A stretch of DNA of 64,000 bases from Anoplolepis gracilipes (GCF_047496725.1 NC_132975.1:15881001-15945000), one strand, 5' to 3'; shown: positions 24,590 through 38,559, counted from the first letter of the stretch. The notes: a model not told the origin generated them from the letters alone. A program made the numbers and translations.

Positions 24590-24609
24590 TTTGGCCACCT
24601 CACGCTGCT
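24209..24609 (-). CDS. cic: cic exon 1 (first coding exon)
   Basis: The acceptor ATATTCAG ends at 24,610. The frame is open from the exon edge, with REVAK before the ATG at 24,587-24,589 that starts MLTAHPEMHEKRDNLGG. The rest is Gly/Pro-rich with KKLPKKRKFDPSELEEMD, a basic NLS-like cluster. Because the frame is open to the acceptor, a longer isoform could enter it from an upstream exon ending in phase 1; the nearest upstream exon does not. Confidence 0.8.
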
Positions 24610-24816
24610 CTGAATATTTACATGTGTATTATTGTCATTAATATAATTTATTGTTAAAAAACAAAAGTTCTTTTGATTAAACAAAAAAAAAAAGTAAAAT
24701 TTATCAAATAATAAATAAATAATAATAATAGATATTATTATCGGAGACAGAAGTAGATTGAAATTTTTCGGGACAGGTAGTATTTTATGAAAGTAAATGA
24801 ATAAAATTTAAAGGGA

Positions 24817-24835
24817 AGAGAGAGAGAGAGAGAGA
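24817..24835. repeat. (GA)n in intron before cic exon 1
   Basis: Short GA dinucleotide run. Confidence 0.85.
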
Positions 24836-24931
24836 TGGTAAAAAAGGGACTCACAGTCTGTACAGTCGAGAGGGGGCTGCGTGTTGAAATGTGGCGAGCT
24901 GGGAGGGTGGTGACACCGGCTGGGTGCATAC

Positions 24932-25144
24932 CTCAGCACCCGGCTGTCAGGAACAGGATGCGTCGAATCTGGGCTCTCTCTTCTCTGTTTCTCTTGCAAC
25001 GTGGCTGTCGTACCCACTCCCAACTCCAATTCTTCTTTCCAGCCCCAACTGCCGAGCATCCTCTTCCGAAAATTCTCTTTTTAGGTAAACACTCGTCGTC
25101 GTCTCCTCTTTAATTGTTTCGTGTCTCCACAAATCCTGAATATC
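24932..25144 (-). other. cic: Probable 5' non-coding exon of cic with a uORF
   Basis: On the minus strand a pyrimidine-rich acceptor (TTTCTTTCAG) at 25,145 and a good donor (GAG/GTATGC) at 24,931 bound 213 nt of GC-richer sequence. All three frames either stop inside it or enter exon 1 out of phase. An ATG at 25,057-25,059 opens MLGSWGWKEELELG, which stays open to the donor but would shift frame and stop in exon 1. I read it as a 5' UTR exon carrying an upstream ORF. A competing donor (ACT/GTGAGT) lies near 24,855. Confidence 0.4.
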
Positions 25145-26104
25145 CTGAAAGAAAGAAAGGTTTTAGCTGGCTTTAGCTCGATTGTGCACGCAGTCGACGA
25201 CGCATCCCTCTGCTTTCCCTTTCCCACTGCATATTGTTCCTTTCTTTTTCGAGCAAATTTTACTTTATATAACGATGGGGAATATTTGCCATAGCGGCTT
25301 TTCTATATCGAGCCAGGTCAGTCAATTTGTCTCGCTCAAATTTAGAGAGAGAAGAGCAAAAGTGAAGAATAGTCTTCTTACGTATGTATAATCTCCTCAT
25401 CTTTTTTTATCTCTTATTTAAAATCAATTTTATTATTTTAAATCATTTTAATAATTTCTTAAAAAAGACAACAATATAAGATCTTGCAAGTAAATTTAAC
25501 AGCTATTTAATATAGTAATTACTTTTTTAATGTATATATAATCATGTTTATCACAATCAATTGCAATCAATGAAAAATGACAAATCTAAAATAAATAGTA
25601 AATAATAATCGATAAGTAGTTAGTAAATCAGCTAATCAGAGTTTGATATTTTCCTCAATCTTTCACTTCTCGACATTTCTCGAGTATGTTGGACCGTAAT
25701 AAATTAGTCGATTCGTTTACTGCTCATATTTTTCTTTGATACTGTTATGCATTCTTTCGCTACATATATTACTCTAAGAAAAAAAAACAATAAAAAACAA
25801 AAAAGATATTCATGGAAAGAAATAATGGAGAGAAATAGGAATGATAAAAACACGAGGGGAAAAAAATATATATATGTATACAACACACTAAACATTAAAC
25901 TAAATATTCTTTTCGTTATAATTATTTCGTGATCGATTTACAGTCAAGCGACAAAAATTTCGAAATATTTATAATTCTCGAGCAATTAATTGTAAATTAT
26001 AAAGAGGTTTCATCAAACTAAGCAGAAAAGAAAATGAGTGAGGAAATTTTTTATAATGATTTAATTGGATTTATTTGAGAGATTTACAAAAATATGAAAT
26101 ATTC

Positions 26105-26152
<48 letters not shown>

Positions 26153-27578
26153 CTTTTTGAAAAATATTTTTATATTGTAAAAAAAGATATGCGTTTCCTT
26201 CTATATTGTAAAAAAGATACATATTTCTTCAATTACATTTGCACAATTAGAAGAAATTAGATTTGTACAACTAAAGAGCGAAAAAAAGGATTAGATTGAA
26301 AAACATTTTATTTTTGCGCATTTTTAGTTTCTTACAAAAAGAACAGCCCCCCCCCCTCTCTCTCTCTCTCTCTCTTCGTTTTTCTTTCTTCTGTCCGGTA
26401 AGTATAGATATTATAAGAAATAATACATCACGCACGCAAAATTTACTACCTCAAATTTTGTATGTATGTGACTCATGAGTCACTGTCTCGTTTATCTATA
26501 TATTATATGTACATTCAAAAGAAAGTCTGTGCATATCCTATCGTATCCGCTCGATATTTCCGGTGCTGTCTACTTCCTTTACGTCCCTTCCTTTCCTTAC
26601 GGAACTCTTAAACTGTGCCTCCTATTAATCGTATTAATTCCTAATTTTTCTATATTCAGTTATGTAAAACAAAACCCACTAATCTTTTAAGAAGCATACG
26701 AGAAATACGATTCAGAAACTTGCTGATTATGAGACGACCGCTCCTACATAGGACCACAACGTCATCCCACACACACAGATACATGGATAAGGATAGACGA
26801 TGGCGTGCGCTGTACCGCTGGACGCCAAAGTTTCGAAACCGACAAACGTAACAAAAATAATGAAAGCGTTTTTAAAAATCTACGATAAGAACGAAGATGA
26901 GAAATCGATTACGTTATTTATATTATATAAAATGTCGACAAATTTCTTTTATTTTAAACCACAGTTGCCTTTAAATTTTGTATTTTGTTGCATGTCCTAC
27001 TTGTCACATATACACATACGTGCGCATACGTACGCACATAAACTTTATTTTACATCTTATAATGTGATTATTATTAATTTTATATTTTACGCTATATAAT
27101 AAATAAAATAGTAATAATTAAAATTTAATTGAAATTTGATATTCTATAATACATATTTATCAAGAATTTTATATTTTATAACGTACTTGCCACATATGAT
27201 TAATTCGATATTTCATGTCTCACAACTAATTAATGCATGCATTATATTTCATGTAGATATTATAAATGTAGACATATTTCTCACATAATTTGCTACTGAT
27301 AATTTTATTCACAATAGCTAATTTAATTTAAGTTCTTTTAAACACAGTATAATATATTAAGTGTAATAGAAAAAAATAATAAAATAATGATTACAACGTG
27401 TGTTACCATATAATCAGCATTCAAAATTTCAAAATTATCATAGCTAAAAATAATATAATTGATCAAGCATCTATAATAACTTACTTGAGAACACTTTCTG
27501 TTAGTCTTAAGTAATTTTTCTTCATGCCTTTTGTTATTTATTTCAAAATGACATAAAAGAGATTTCATATATATATTG

Positions 27579-27613
<35 letters not shown>

Positions 27614-27984
27614 ACATTGAGATATATTGTGTAAATGTATACATATAGTTGATGCACTTTTTAAAATTCACATTTTTATTAGAAATATTATGGTGACTAT
27701 TTCTAATAAAAAATATATAAATATAAATTTCAAAAAGAGCACTAACTCTCTTTTTTTTCATTCTGATTAAAATATTATAAATAAAGAAAAAAATAAAGAG
27801 ATCTTATTTTGTGCTGATCGCGAGTCAATATTATCACTATGTTTATAATGCCGTGTACATCAATAATATTCGGCCACGAATAACTTAAAGTTTCTGATAT
27901 ACTAAGATTCGTCGTCATACAGTACTATTCAGTAAAAGTTGAAGTATTATGTCATCATTTTGTCGGGTCTTTTGCTTTTGAAAA

Positions 27985-28023
<39 letters not shown>

Positions 28024-28542
28024 AAGCAGCGCGAACGTAGTAAGAAGAAAATGGTCAATAAATCCCAGTATCTTCTACAAACCACTTACAATTCTATTGC
28101 TTATTTCAAATGGAGTTCTCTAACAAATCTTTTTTATTCCTAACCGATACCTGCGCCAAAAACTATTTTGCCCTTAAAATAGAATGGACATTCATTGTCA
28201 GTACAATGTGTAAACACTATGTCGGTGAAGACACATCCCGTAATAACGGACTGTGAATCTGAAAAAAAAAAAAAAAAAAAAAAAAATTTAAGGGCACTGG
28301 CAGGGACGTTCAAGAGGGTTTATAAATCAGGTACTTGTCGGTTAATACTATTATACGATGCGTGGCAGGTAAAAGGATGAGTTTTGCGATTGTGCCTCTT
28401 AACCGTTCAGATATTGGTCGCTTTTATCGATTCAACAAATCGGATGAGGCCCGATTGGACACAACGTTTATTGACCAGTTGAAAATTAGGCTCCCTGATT
28501 GATTAATCGTTACTGCGACCTTAAGCATCGGTCGATATAAGT
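25145..28542. other. AT-rich region upstream of cic, no gene seen
   Basis: The capicua promoter or its first long intron probably lies here but cannot be placed. Microsatellites include (AT)n at 26,109-26,146, a C-run plus (CT)n at 26,347-26,374, (TG)n at 27,579-27,613 and poly(A) at 27,987-28,019 and 28,262-28,286. The open frame at 26,800-27,099 has no recognisable product. Confidence 0.5.
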
Positions 28543-28687
28543 CCGGTGGCACACAAAAACGTAACAATTTAAACCATACGGAATTTTAGCTGATATTTTA
28601 AAATGGCTGCTTAAGGTCTCGACCGTGATTGGTCCATTCGCTTATGCTTTAACTCTTATAGCTTAAGTTTTTTTGTGTGCCACAGCC
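28543..28687. mobile_element. Short TIR element (about 145 bp)
   Basis: Ends CCGGTGGCACACAAAAA and the inverted TTTTTGTGTGCCACAGCC pair over about 17-20 bp. The interior has no coding capacity and contains an ATTGG box. It is a MITE-like insertion; no clear target-site duplication was found. Confidence 0.55.
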
Positions 28688-29372
28688 TTAAGTGACTGTG
28701 GTCAAACGGGACGCTCCCGCCACGTCTTGCATCCTCTATGCCATGAAGAAATCATGTTGTCCATAATCCAAGTTTTATTAAATTTCGTATTGACAGAGTG
28801 GGTCAGTTTGTAGTAAAAATACAGCAGTTTAAGCTAACAAAAAGTAAAATGTGTTTTACAGTTCGTTTAAAGTATGTTTCTTCTTAATCTACGATAATTT
28901 AAGTTTTTTGTTTCATAGGACACATGCAATCAATAGATTGATTTTACACAGACGAAAGCGTAATAATATTATGCGTAAAACATATAAATGTAAATTGACC
29001 AACTACATTTTTACAACTTTAACGCGAGTATACTTTTTAAAAAATATTGATTCATAAAAATGACTTTATCTATATAATCATTTACTTATTTCATCCACTA
29101 TTCAAGCACACGAAAATGATATTGAATATGTCAAATGAAAATGTCAAATGAATGCACAATATCGCTAAATGTATAATAATGTATAAAATATCGAATGTAC
29201 CTACGTACAATTTCGTGAATTGAATCGTAATTTTATACGATGCGACGTATGCGTAATCGTTTCATTACGCATTGAAAATATGTATATTCACTAAAGTTAG
29301 TAAAAGTTTTTGATTTTTGTAATAAATAATCCACGACGCGTTACACCAGAGCGTGAACAAGTCGTTCCTATA

Positions 29373-29797
29373 CAGGGTGTCCGGTAATAATCGCCTCACC
29401 TCTCTAGGGCAGAAAAGTCCTCTACCATTTTGCGATCTTCGTAATAATTACCGAGAAATTAATTAACAAAGATTGATATAATCCGGGCGAGTACAAGCGC
29501 GCGACGAGAAGGCCTATCCTATACTACTACACGGTTACTAAGCGCTCATTGAACGATAGGAGGAGCGGTCTATAACTGGCGATGGATGCGTATGAGTAGC
29601 GCGCCTAATAGTAACCGCGCAGCAGTGGAATGGGCCTTCTCGCCACGCGCTTATACTTGCGCGGATTTGTCAATCTTTCTTAATTAATTTCTCCATAATT
29701 ATTACAAAGATCGCAAAATGCTAAAGGACCTTCGTGTTCGGTTTGACCTGCTCTCTTTGCCCTAGAGATATGGGGCGATTATTACCGGACACCCTAT
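29373..29797. mobile_element. Palindromic TIR element with GGGTGTCCGG ends
   Basis: Ends AGGGTGTCCGGTAATAATCG and its inverse at 29,776-29,796. The arms stay paired inward for about 140 bp, through GCGATCTTCGTAATAATTA and the inverted TAATTATTACAAAGATCGC, to GAGAAGGCC against GGCCTTCTC. The core at 29,516-29,633 is GC-richer. There is no coding capacity. Confidence 0.75.
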
Positions 29798-29993
29798 ATA
29801 CCTAAATATCGTGCGACTTCTGCCATATACCATAGATAATAATATCGCTACGCACGTTAACGTACGATGTTAAAAAGTTACAGACACCATTCACGTTGAA
29901 TGCCGCTTCGCACATAATTATCGATAAGATTTTTCTTGACTTTATCTGCAAACATTTTTAGTTAAAAGAAATATGAAAGATCACATAATCCTG

Positions 29994-30024
<31 letters not shown>

Positions 30025-33000
30025 TCCAAATAGAGTTTACGTTCGAAATATACATATAGTAATATTTTTTTAACGAAAATTTAGTCTAAAGTTAGATTGT
30101 GTATTGCAAGCAGTTCAATTAAAAAAATAACTTAATTCCTGAAATAAATTGTAAAATTTGCAAGTGAGAAAAAAAGTAAGAGATTATAATTTTTAATAAG
30201 TATATAAAGTTGATTTTTCGCCTAAATAAAAATTTACAAATTGTAAATTTAAAAAAAAGAAGAAAACATAAAAAATCAATTTATTAAAAATATAAAATGC
30301 ATTAAACGACAAATTAAATATAAAGTCTATTTATTGGAGATAGATTAATCCAAATATGGAGACACCGGAAGTGAAATATTCGTCTGTAAGAATCGATTTT
30401 AAATTTCTTAAGGAATAAAGTTTCGTCCTAAATATTGATATTTTTTAAAAATATGTAATTAATTTTTAGTTATTATTGCTATGAAATATGTAAGAAGGTT
30501 AAGAGTGTATATAGTTATTTATACCTATATCACATATTAATTAAAATATAAATATAATATAGCAACAGCGTCAATTGCATAAAAATATTTATTTTATTTA
30601 CCATTTACTCTATTTGATATTTTATTGTGTACATTAATATTTAAAATTATTCTAATTTATAGTATAATTTGTAGATAATTGGCGCACAACTATGCATATA
30701 TATTTATATAACAAGTGTGAAAAATTTTAGAAGATGATTCTTTGTCGAAAATTAAGAGAGGATTTCATATAAACATTAACTCTTTTTATCCTTGCAAAGT
30801 TACACTTCTTCAAAGGAGGTGAAAATTAAGTTTCTATTTTTTTTTATTAAATTAAAAAAAAAAATTAAATGTGATGGACATTTTTCATTAGTAAAAGAGA
30901 TATGATACTTCTTTTAATCCTCCCGTATTATTATAAGAAGATATAATTGTGTAATAATGTATTTTATAATAAGCTAAGTATTATATGTATATTAACATTA
31001 TAGCAATAATACATAACTATAAAAATGAAAGCCTGAAACATAATTATTTGATTATGTAATTATAGTTGCAAATACCAAGCACTTTTTTCTCCGTATCTTG
31101 TGTGCTTTCTTTTTGCAAAGGCTAAGATTACTTTGGTAAGGCCTTACGACAGGGAAAGTGATGTGTCAGGCGCATCAAGTGACATTTATAGCGATTTAAG
31201 TGAGGCATCGATGAATTTCCAAGTTCATTACGGCGTAACATTGCCCTTTAACGTCCCATCGTCCATCGTCACGTACACGCACGATATTGTATATTGTATG
31301 CACTTCTGCTGCGTCTTACTCTGCGCGATATCGTGAAATCTTTGCGTGTCTTGGAATACAATAAATATTAAATTACATTATTAAAAATTGTATATTTACA
31401 AAAATTACTCTATAATTTTGTTATAATTTTTTATTTTAAAATTCTGCAATCATCGTCTTTTAAATAAGCTAATCTAATTTACATAAAAATTGCTGAAAGT
31501 AAAATATAAAAAAAAAAAAAATAGAATTTTACGCATACAAATGCGATACTACCAGGATTTTCCTGTAAGAAATTTTTAAAGAATTGTTTTCTATTCGTGT
31601 AACAATGACCTTTACATCATCATCAATCATCTAATCATTCTATACATTTTACATACAAGATAAGACACAAAAGACTAATTTTAATATCTTGCAAGAAAAT
31701 TCAATCGCGATTCAATACTTGTAATTACAGATTACACGCGCAACCATTTATCATCGATCTTTTGGTAATACCGAATGGCTGAAAATGAAAACGATCATCT
31801 TCCGACAATAGTCATTACTCGGGCAAGGAGAGTGCGTTCAAGCCGCGGCTACACGCGAGGTGGCCGCAAATTATTCACTCGGTTCGTCTTTCTGTGACGA
31901 GTATATGCGCGTGCGCGCGTACACACACACACACACACACACATACATACACATTCCTACATGGTTAGACGTAAACGTGGAGACCGCTTCACAACACTCA
32001 AATTGCAATCGAGAGTTGCACGCAAGTCTCTTCCATAAACAGATTGACCGACGCCCAGCAGTAGCACACGCTCGCATACACCATCATGACGTCATATTTT
32101 GTAACCAAGTGAGAAAGAGAGAGAGAGAGAGCGAAACGCACGAAACGTCGACCGAGCGTGTCGAGTTGTGTGTTGCATGTTACACGGTTGATGTGTCTCT
32201 CTCGCGTATCATACCGGGTGTTTGATGAAACGATATATTGATAAGTTTCTTGAAAGAAAGTGTATCTAAATGATTTTTATTTGTCGTAAAAACCTCATAG
32301 AATAAAATGGATATATATCGCAAATTACATAAATCTTGGAAATAATTTTAATATTGATTTTTTTTGTACTTTTGAAAAAAAAAAAAAAAAAAAAAAAGAA
32401 AAGAAATTGCATTAGAAGTATAGTTTTTTTCGATAAATGTATCTTTACAATGTAAGAAAATATTACCTATACTTGTGCAATTATTTCAATAGTGAAAATT
32501 TTTATTAAAAATGAAGAAGAACAAAAGAAAAAAAAAAAGCGCGAAAAAACTTTAGGTCGCGAGACCATGTTAAGAACCAACAGCGTTATTTAAATCTTCG
32601 CAAGATAATAAAGCGCAGTTGCATAGAGAAACATTGGAAGCACACGAGCGAAAGTTTGCGTGTAACGGAGATTTCAAAATAGCGAAACACATTGGACGCA
32701 CGTGGTTTAACGCTCGGGATAATAATGCTCTATGAAGAAATAAAATTCACACGCTAGCGCAACACAACCGTGAATGCACCGAAGAGTAACGCTCGCATTG
32801 CTTCGAGACGCAACTTAAATTTGCAGAAAAAATTTCTCCCTATTGTTTAAAAATGTACAATAAATTATACAATATTTACGACATCAAAAAAAGGGTCAGA
32901 AATATACATAGGAAATAATATTAAATCAACAATTTTTAATAAGGATGAAACGTTTTCATATGTTTGATATTGGTTTATATGTTGTTATGTTTTATGTTAC

Positions 33001-36000
33001 ATGATATATTATATTAGATTTAATTATTGTAAAAGATATGAACGGGTATGGATGGATGAGTGAAAAATTTTTGTAACCACCAACCAAGTCCCTTCTTGAC
33101 AGAAGCTGAAGAAATAAAGATATTATATATATTGGTTTATATGAATGCCAACTGTTTAATTAATTCTTTCTTATTTCCGCGTTTGTTCTTTCATATTATA
33201 ATTTAAAAATAATCAAAATAAAAAATTGCTAAATTTTCCTCAATTAATACGAGGTTAAATCAAATTAAACGAGACGATTGCAACTATATATATATATATA
33301 TATATATACCTACTATGTTTTTTTCATCTTTTCATACCTCGACTAGTATTGCGCATATTTTATTATTATTTATGAAGCATTATCTCATTAAATTAGAAAC
33401 AACGATTAATTTGATTTGTTTCAGTCAATCTATGAATTGGTCAAGGGAGAAGAGAAAGGGGAAGAGGAAAGAGATTATACGTATTTTCGTTATCGATGAC
33501 GCGGATTTATGCGTGACACGCTAAACCCACGTGTGTTGCAACATGTACATACATACATACATACATAACTGTGCAACAAACGCAGCATTACGACTAATGA
33601 ATGTGAACGCGTGTTATATGCACCTGGATGCGTACGTGTATGCCGTTTGCAAGAAGAAAGGAAGGGAGAAATAAAGAGAAAAAAGAAGGGAGCGAGAGAG
33701 AGAGAATCGCGTACGTAATGTCAATATTTATTACAATATCATCGAAAGTTGCAAAGTTAGATCACGAAAGTTGCACAAGCTCCTAGCAAGTAAAGAAAAG
33801 AACAATGTCGCACAAGAGTTTATTCTTCCATAATAAAAAAAAAAAAAAAAAAATAAGTAAATAAATAAATAAATAAAGAAACAAAAATTTCCCTATTTTA
33901 AAAATGTTCAAAATAAAAAATGTTGTCTTTAAGCTCACTCACTTTAACCATACATTCGTACACTTTTGCCACAGTTGAGAGGAAAAATGGACATATATTC
34001 ATATATATGTATATAACGTTTATAGAATTTACAATTTCCTTTATTTATTATAAAAATATCTATTATTATCATTTGTCTATTATGTGTCCTTTTACCTTAA
34101 AGTTTTAAAAAGATTTAGAAAGTAGTTAATTTTTACATTATTGAAAATATGAAAAAATGTGGCTGAGTAAATATTGAGAACACTCTTGAAGAAGAAAAAA
34201 AAACACCAATATGTGTGTAAAAAGTGAAAACGATGACTTATGCGTAGTTTGATATTATACGTATTTCTTTATTATAAAATATAAATCTACATAGGCCGGT
34301 TATATAAATTAAGAGTTTGAAATAAATTTATAAATGATCCGCGCGATTTCTCTGGCTTTGAATTCGACGATTATTTAATTGCGAAGCGTAAATTTTATGC
34401 TGAATAAGTATAATAAAAAATGCAGCAGAGTTTGTCTTGTTACATTTGTCGAAACGCATATGATATTTGATCGTTTTTTTACCATATCACTGAACATCGT
34501 GTACAATCATATAAGATGAATAAAATGATCAATGACTACCGCACAAATTACATTGTAATTAAAATTATATAAAATTTAATTTATGTTGCCTATATACAAA
34601 TAATACCAATAAAATGATAGAATATCAAAATGTTGTGTGTGTAAAGATATGTTAAGTTTAACATATGTGTGTAGGCAACATATGTTAAATTTTATAATTT
34701 TAATAACAATGTGATTTGTGCAATAACTATATTGATATAAAAAACAAATTCAAGAAAAAAAAAAATATATATATATATTATAATTATTATGTATTAAAAG
34801 GAAAATTAAACCGCGTTGGTTTGAAACAAAAACTGATGACAAATTGATTTATAAGCATTAACCACACACGCCCAAACCCATATACAAGCACACACATACA
34901 CACAGAAAGCCTAGTGAATGTATGTACTAATAGGATATCAACAAATGTTATTCCACAAATCCTGCATATTTCTTTAATTAATTTCACTTGTGTAAGCACG
35001 TTGATAATTTCAGAGCTAATCGAATAATCAATCAGAAATATTCAGAGGATCTTATATATCCTCTCCCCCCGGAAGAAAGAACAGATTATACATTTTACCA
35101 ATCACTGATAACGGCGTTCGTTGTCAATATACAATACATACGATACGATATCACATACATATATAAATCTTCATAAAATACAGTCTGTTCTGCGCATAGA
35201 ACTGCACAGAATTGCAAAAAGGAAAAAGAAAAGTGGGGGGGGGGGGGAGGGGCAAAGATTTTTCTAGTCCAACATAAGCACGATGTCAAAGTATGCCCGT
35301 CGCGTACGAAGAAAAGAGAGATATTTTAGACATATCGGTGTATGATAATGCAATAAATATAAAGCGCGCGATGCCGTTGCGCGAATCTGCTTCTGTAAAA
35401 TTATTTTCAGAATCAATTTACCTGCCTGTTTTAATTTACGCTTGCTTGCTTGTTTGCTTGCTTGATTGAAACAAATCGCGCGGTGTAATCCAACGTATTT
35501 AAAATGATAAAATATATAAAAAGAAATGCGCTACATGTTTTGCTTTACAAATCACAAAGCATAGATTGTTTTACTAATTAAGATGCATAATTATCCGAAG
35601 CAAAGTATAAATTTTATGTAAATAATTTAATACAATTTATTTTTAATATTTTAATATTTCAACTTTTAGTAATGTACATTGATTTATTAATCTTATTAGC
35701 TTTGTAGATAGATACATAAATCGAGTGTCTCTCACGTAAATAGATCTATAGATTGTTTGTCTCTAATTACGCTTATATATATAGATTAATAAATTAATTG
35801 TTTCTTATATATACATCATTTACATACAGAATTTGTAAGTATATGATATATATACCGTTTTTATAGATTTCTCGCTCATATAAAAATTGAATATAACGAA
35901 TAACTTGTCGTTTAATTCAAAATTAAAACACATATGAGATTATACGATGTAAAAAATGAAATTCTGTAAAAGACTCTATATTATAAGATTACGTTATCAA

Positions 36001-37499
36001 AAAGTGGCACGCTTCTCACGCACGATATGTATTTCAATATTGACAGTCTCGCGATGTCACAGCTCTAGATCGTAGATTATTGTGATCGAATTCGCTTGGA
36101 TTACACACACACACACACACCGGCTTACTGTTTAAAAATCGAAGTAGATATGGCAAGTTTGGAATTATAAATCCAATCCGTATCGATAATACGTAACGAT
36201 TGATAACGTTTACACGCGCGCTCTCTTCATTTCGTAATATAGAATCTTTGTAAATCTCTTCTTTTCCGTGTTCGGTGTAATGTAAGTTTAGCGATTTTTA
36301 AGATGTCAAATTCTTACTATCTTTGCAATTGTGTATAATATATAATTTGTTCTAACAAAAATATATACCTTCTAAAATATGAAAATTTTAAATTATATAT
36401 TCTCTCATCATAATACATATATAATATAAAAGAATTATGTATTGTAGAATAAATGAATTGGGAGCATAACTAATAATCTAATAACTAATTCTTTCAATTC
36501 TGTTGTAATTCAACATGTTGACCGTATAAAAGTGTCAAGTATAAAAGTTCATATTCACGTCACCAATATTTATATACATTCTCTATATGATTTCTATCTA
36601 TTTAGACTTTTTATTACGATTATAAGTTATGTATTATATTTTTATAAAAGTAATAAATAAACTTTTCTGGTCAAAGTTCAAGTTCAAATTATGTTTAAAT
36701 ATCATTATGATTGAAAGGGATTTAAACAACGAACCGAACGAGAAAATATTATATTGATATCTTGAGCTAAGTTGGCGCCGAGAGTGAAGAAGAAGAAGAA
36801 AAAAAGAGAACAAAAGAATGGGGTTACGGAAGAGATGAGCTACAGATATGCTCACACACGCGCGATGTCATATAATATATAATCTTATCGTCGATCGCGA
36901 GTGATTCAACTTTGAACTTTTCGTTCGACGAAAATATACCCGCAGATTCGGCTATCAAAATGGCACGACTTGAACGAGAACGCGCATATATAACGTAATG
37001 ATGATATTTTCGTAAAAATGTTTTTCCAATTTTCATTCAACCTAAATTATTTGAAAAAATGGTGAATAAAGATGAGGATCTCGATCAACCGTTTCAAGCG
37101 TCAATTAATCTTTATACGCGCCCTACCCCCGATTGTAGAAAATTTTACATAAATGATATTCACAAAAGAGAGATAAGAAAATTGATTGTATCGTACGATT
37201 ATAATTTAAATTATATATAAACCAAGCGCACAATAATGTGCCTTTAACATTTTGTCCTACAAAAAGTGTAATCGAGAGAAATCCTATTTTAATACAAATA
37301 TTTACATTGTATATCAGACCGTCAAAGAGTTTACTCTGTAGTATATGTATAATTAAGTATTATTACCGACGCACATTATCATGACATGAATGCACTTTTA
37401 ATAATGAATTTAAAATAGACACATACAACTTTGACTTAAGCTTCGGCAAAATTAAGTGTCAAAGAGACTTACTCATTGTCTGAAGCAACGTCGAAAATT
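29798..37499. other. AT-rich region, no confident gene
   Basis: Mostly AT-rich non-coding sequence. Microsatellites include (CA)n at 29,999-30,025, 31,921-31,944 and 36,103-36,120, poly(A) at 32,377-32,397 and 33,835-33,852, and a G-run at 35,235-35,247. A GC-richer patch at 31,790-32,220 could be a small promoter-like island. One possible exon is listed separately. Confidence 0.5.
31100..31336 (+). other. Possible exon or exon relic (unrecognised)
   Basis: A pyrimidine-rich tract and TTTGCAAAG at about 31,112-31,121 precede an open frame with balanced composition: KITLVRPYDRESDVSGASSD and IYSDLSEASMNFQVHYG. A GTAACA donor-like site follows near 31,238. The acidic/Ser-rich text looks more protein-like than its AT-rich surroundings. 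I recognise no family, and neighbouring exons are not visible. It could be a chance frame. Confidence 0.18.
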
Positions 37500-37881
37500 A
37501 CAGAGCAAGCTGACAATTCCAGATCGGTAAATCCGCCCACAGCTGGCGTGGCGTGCAGCGTGGAGAAGAACACTACCATTTCATCGCTCAATTGCATCCC
37601 GTACACCACGAGTGCACTTTCCATTTAGACGATGACGACGGTTTCGCCGCAGCGTGATCAATCGCACCGCGCAAAGGCATTACTGTGCACATACACACAT
37701 ACACACACACATATATATATATATATACACCCACACGTGAGAGTGATAAAGAGAGCGTAATCGCCAACATATTCGAATGAACCGTCACCACCGTCACCAC
37801 CGTCACTGCCGTGTACCGTCATACAGTCTGCAAAGATGCACTGTGGAGAATCGGCGTAATCTCGTTACGAAGAAAGGAAAA

Positions 37882-37935
<54 letters not shown>

Positions 37936-38125
37936 AAGACTGCACGCTATACGGTATACAAGCGCGATTATTTATGATACCATCGCGATACGAAGAATAC
38001 ATCGACCTCTGCATCAACACATTGGCGGAAATGCAATTTTAATAAAAAAATTGTCGAAACAAGTGCGATAGCAAAAACTACAGACATGATATGAAAAATA
38101 AACAGCACCGAGAAAGAGAAAGAGA

Positions 38126-38159
<34 letters not shown>

Positions 38160-38474
38160 ACACTTTTAACCGATATCACGATATCGTTTCATAAAAGAAA
38201 CGTACGAACGAAGCACAATGGCACTTTGACGAATAGTAAAGATAGCGCGAGAAGCCAAAATCGTCAAGAGTTAACGTCCGAAATTACAGCGCATAAATGT
38301 CCCTTCGCGTCGTTTTCTCGAGGTTGAAAATAATCTGGCAGAGCGGCGAGTTTTTTTACGCGACCAGAAGGAAGCTAGCGCGAGCGGCGCTGGCAAGGAG
38401 AAACGTAGTGTCGGATCCGTGCGGTCTCGACTCTCGACGCGTTCAGCAGCTCCATCTTGACTCGACTCGACTCG

Positions 38475-38559
38475 GCGCTCGACGCTCGACGCTCGACGCT
38501 CGACGCTCGGCGGCGGTCGCTGGTCGCTGGTCGCTGGTCGCTGGTCGCTGGTCGCTGGG
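38475..38559. repeat. Two adjoining 7-bp minisatellites
   Basis: GCTCGAC repeated about five times is followed directly by GGTCGCT repeated about six times. Both units are 7 bp and share a TCG core. They read through without stops in some frames but the product is low complexity. Confidence 0.85.

Noticed and set aside
26800..27099. Open frame beginning MACAVPLDAKVSKPT
   Set aside because: The first 45 residues look plausible but the rest is AT-rich and hydrophobic; there are no splice signals or family match.
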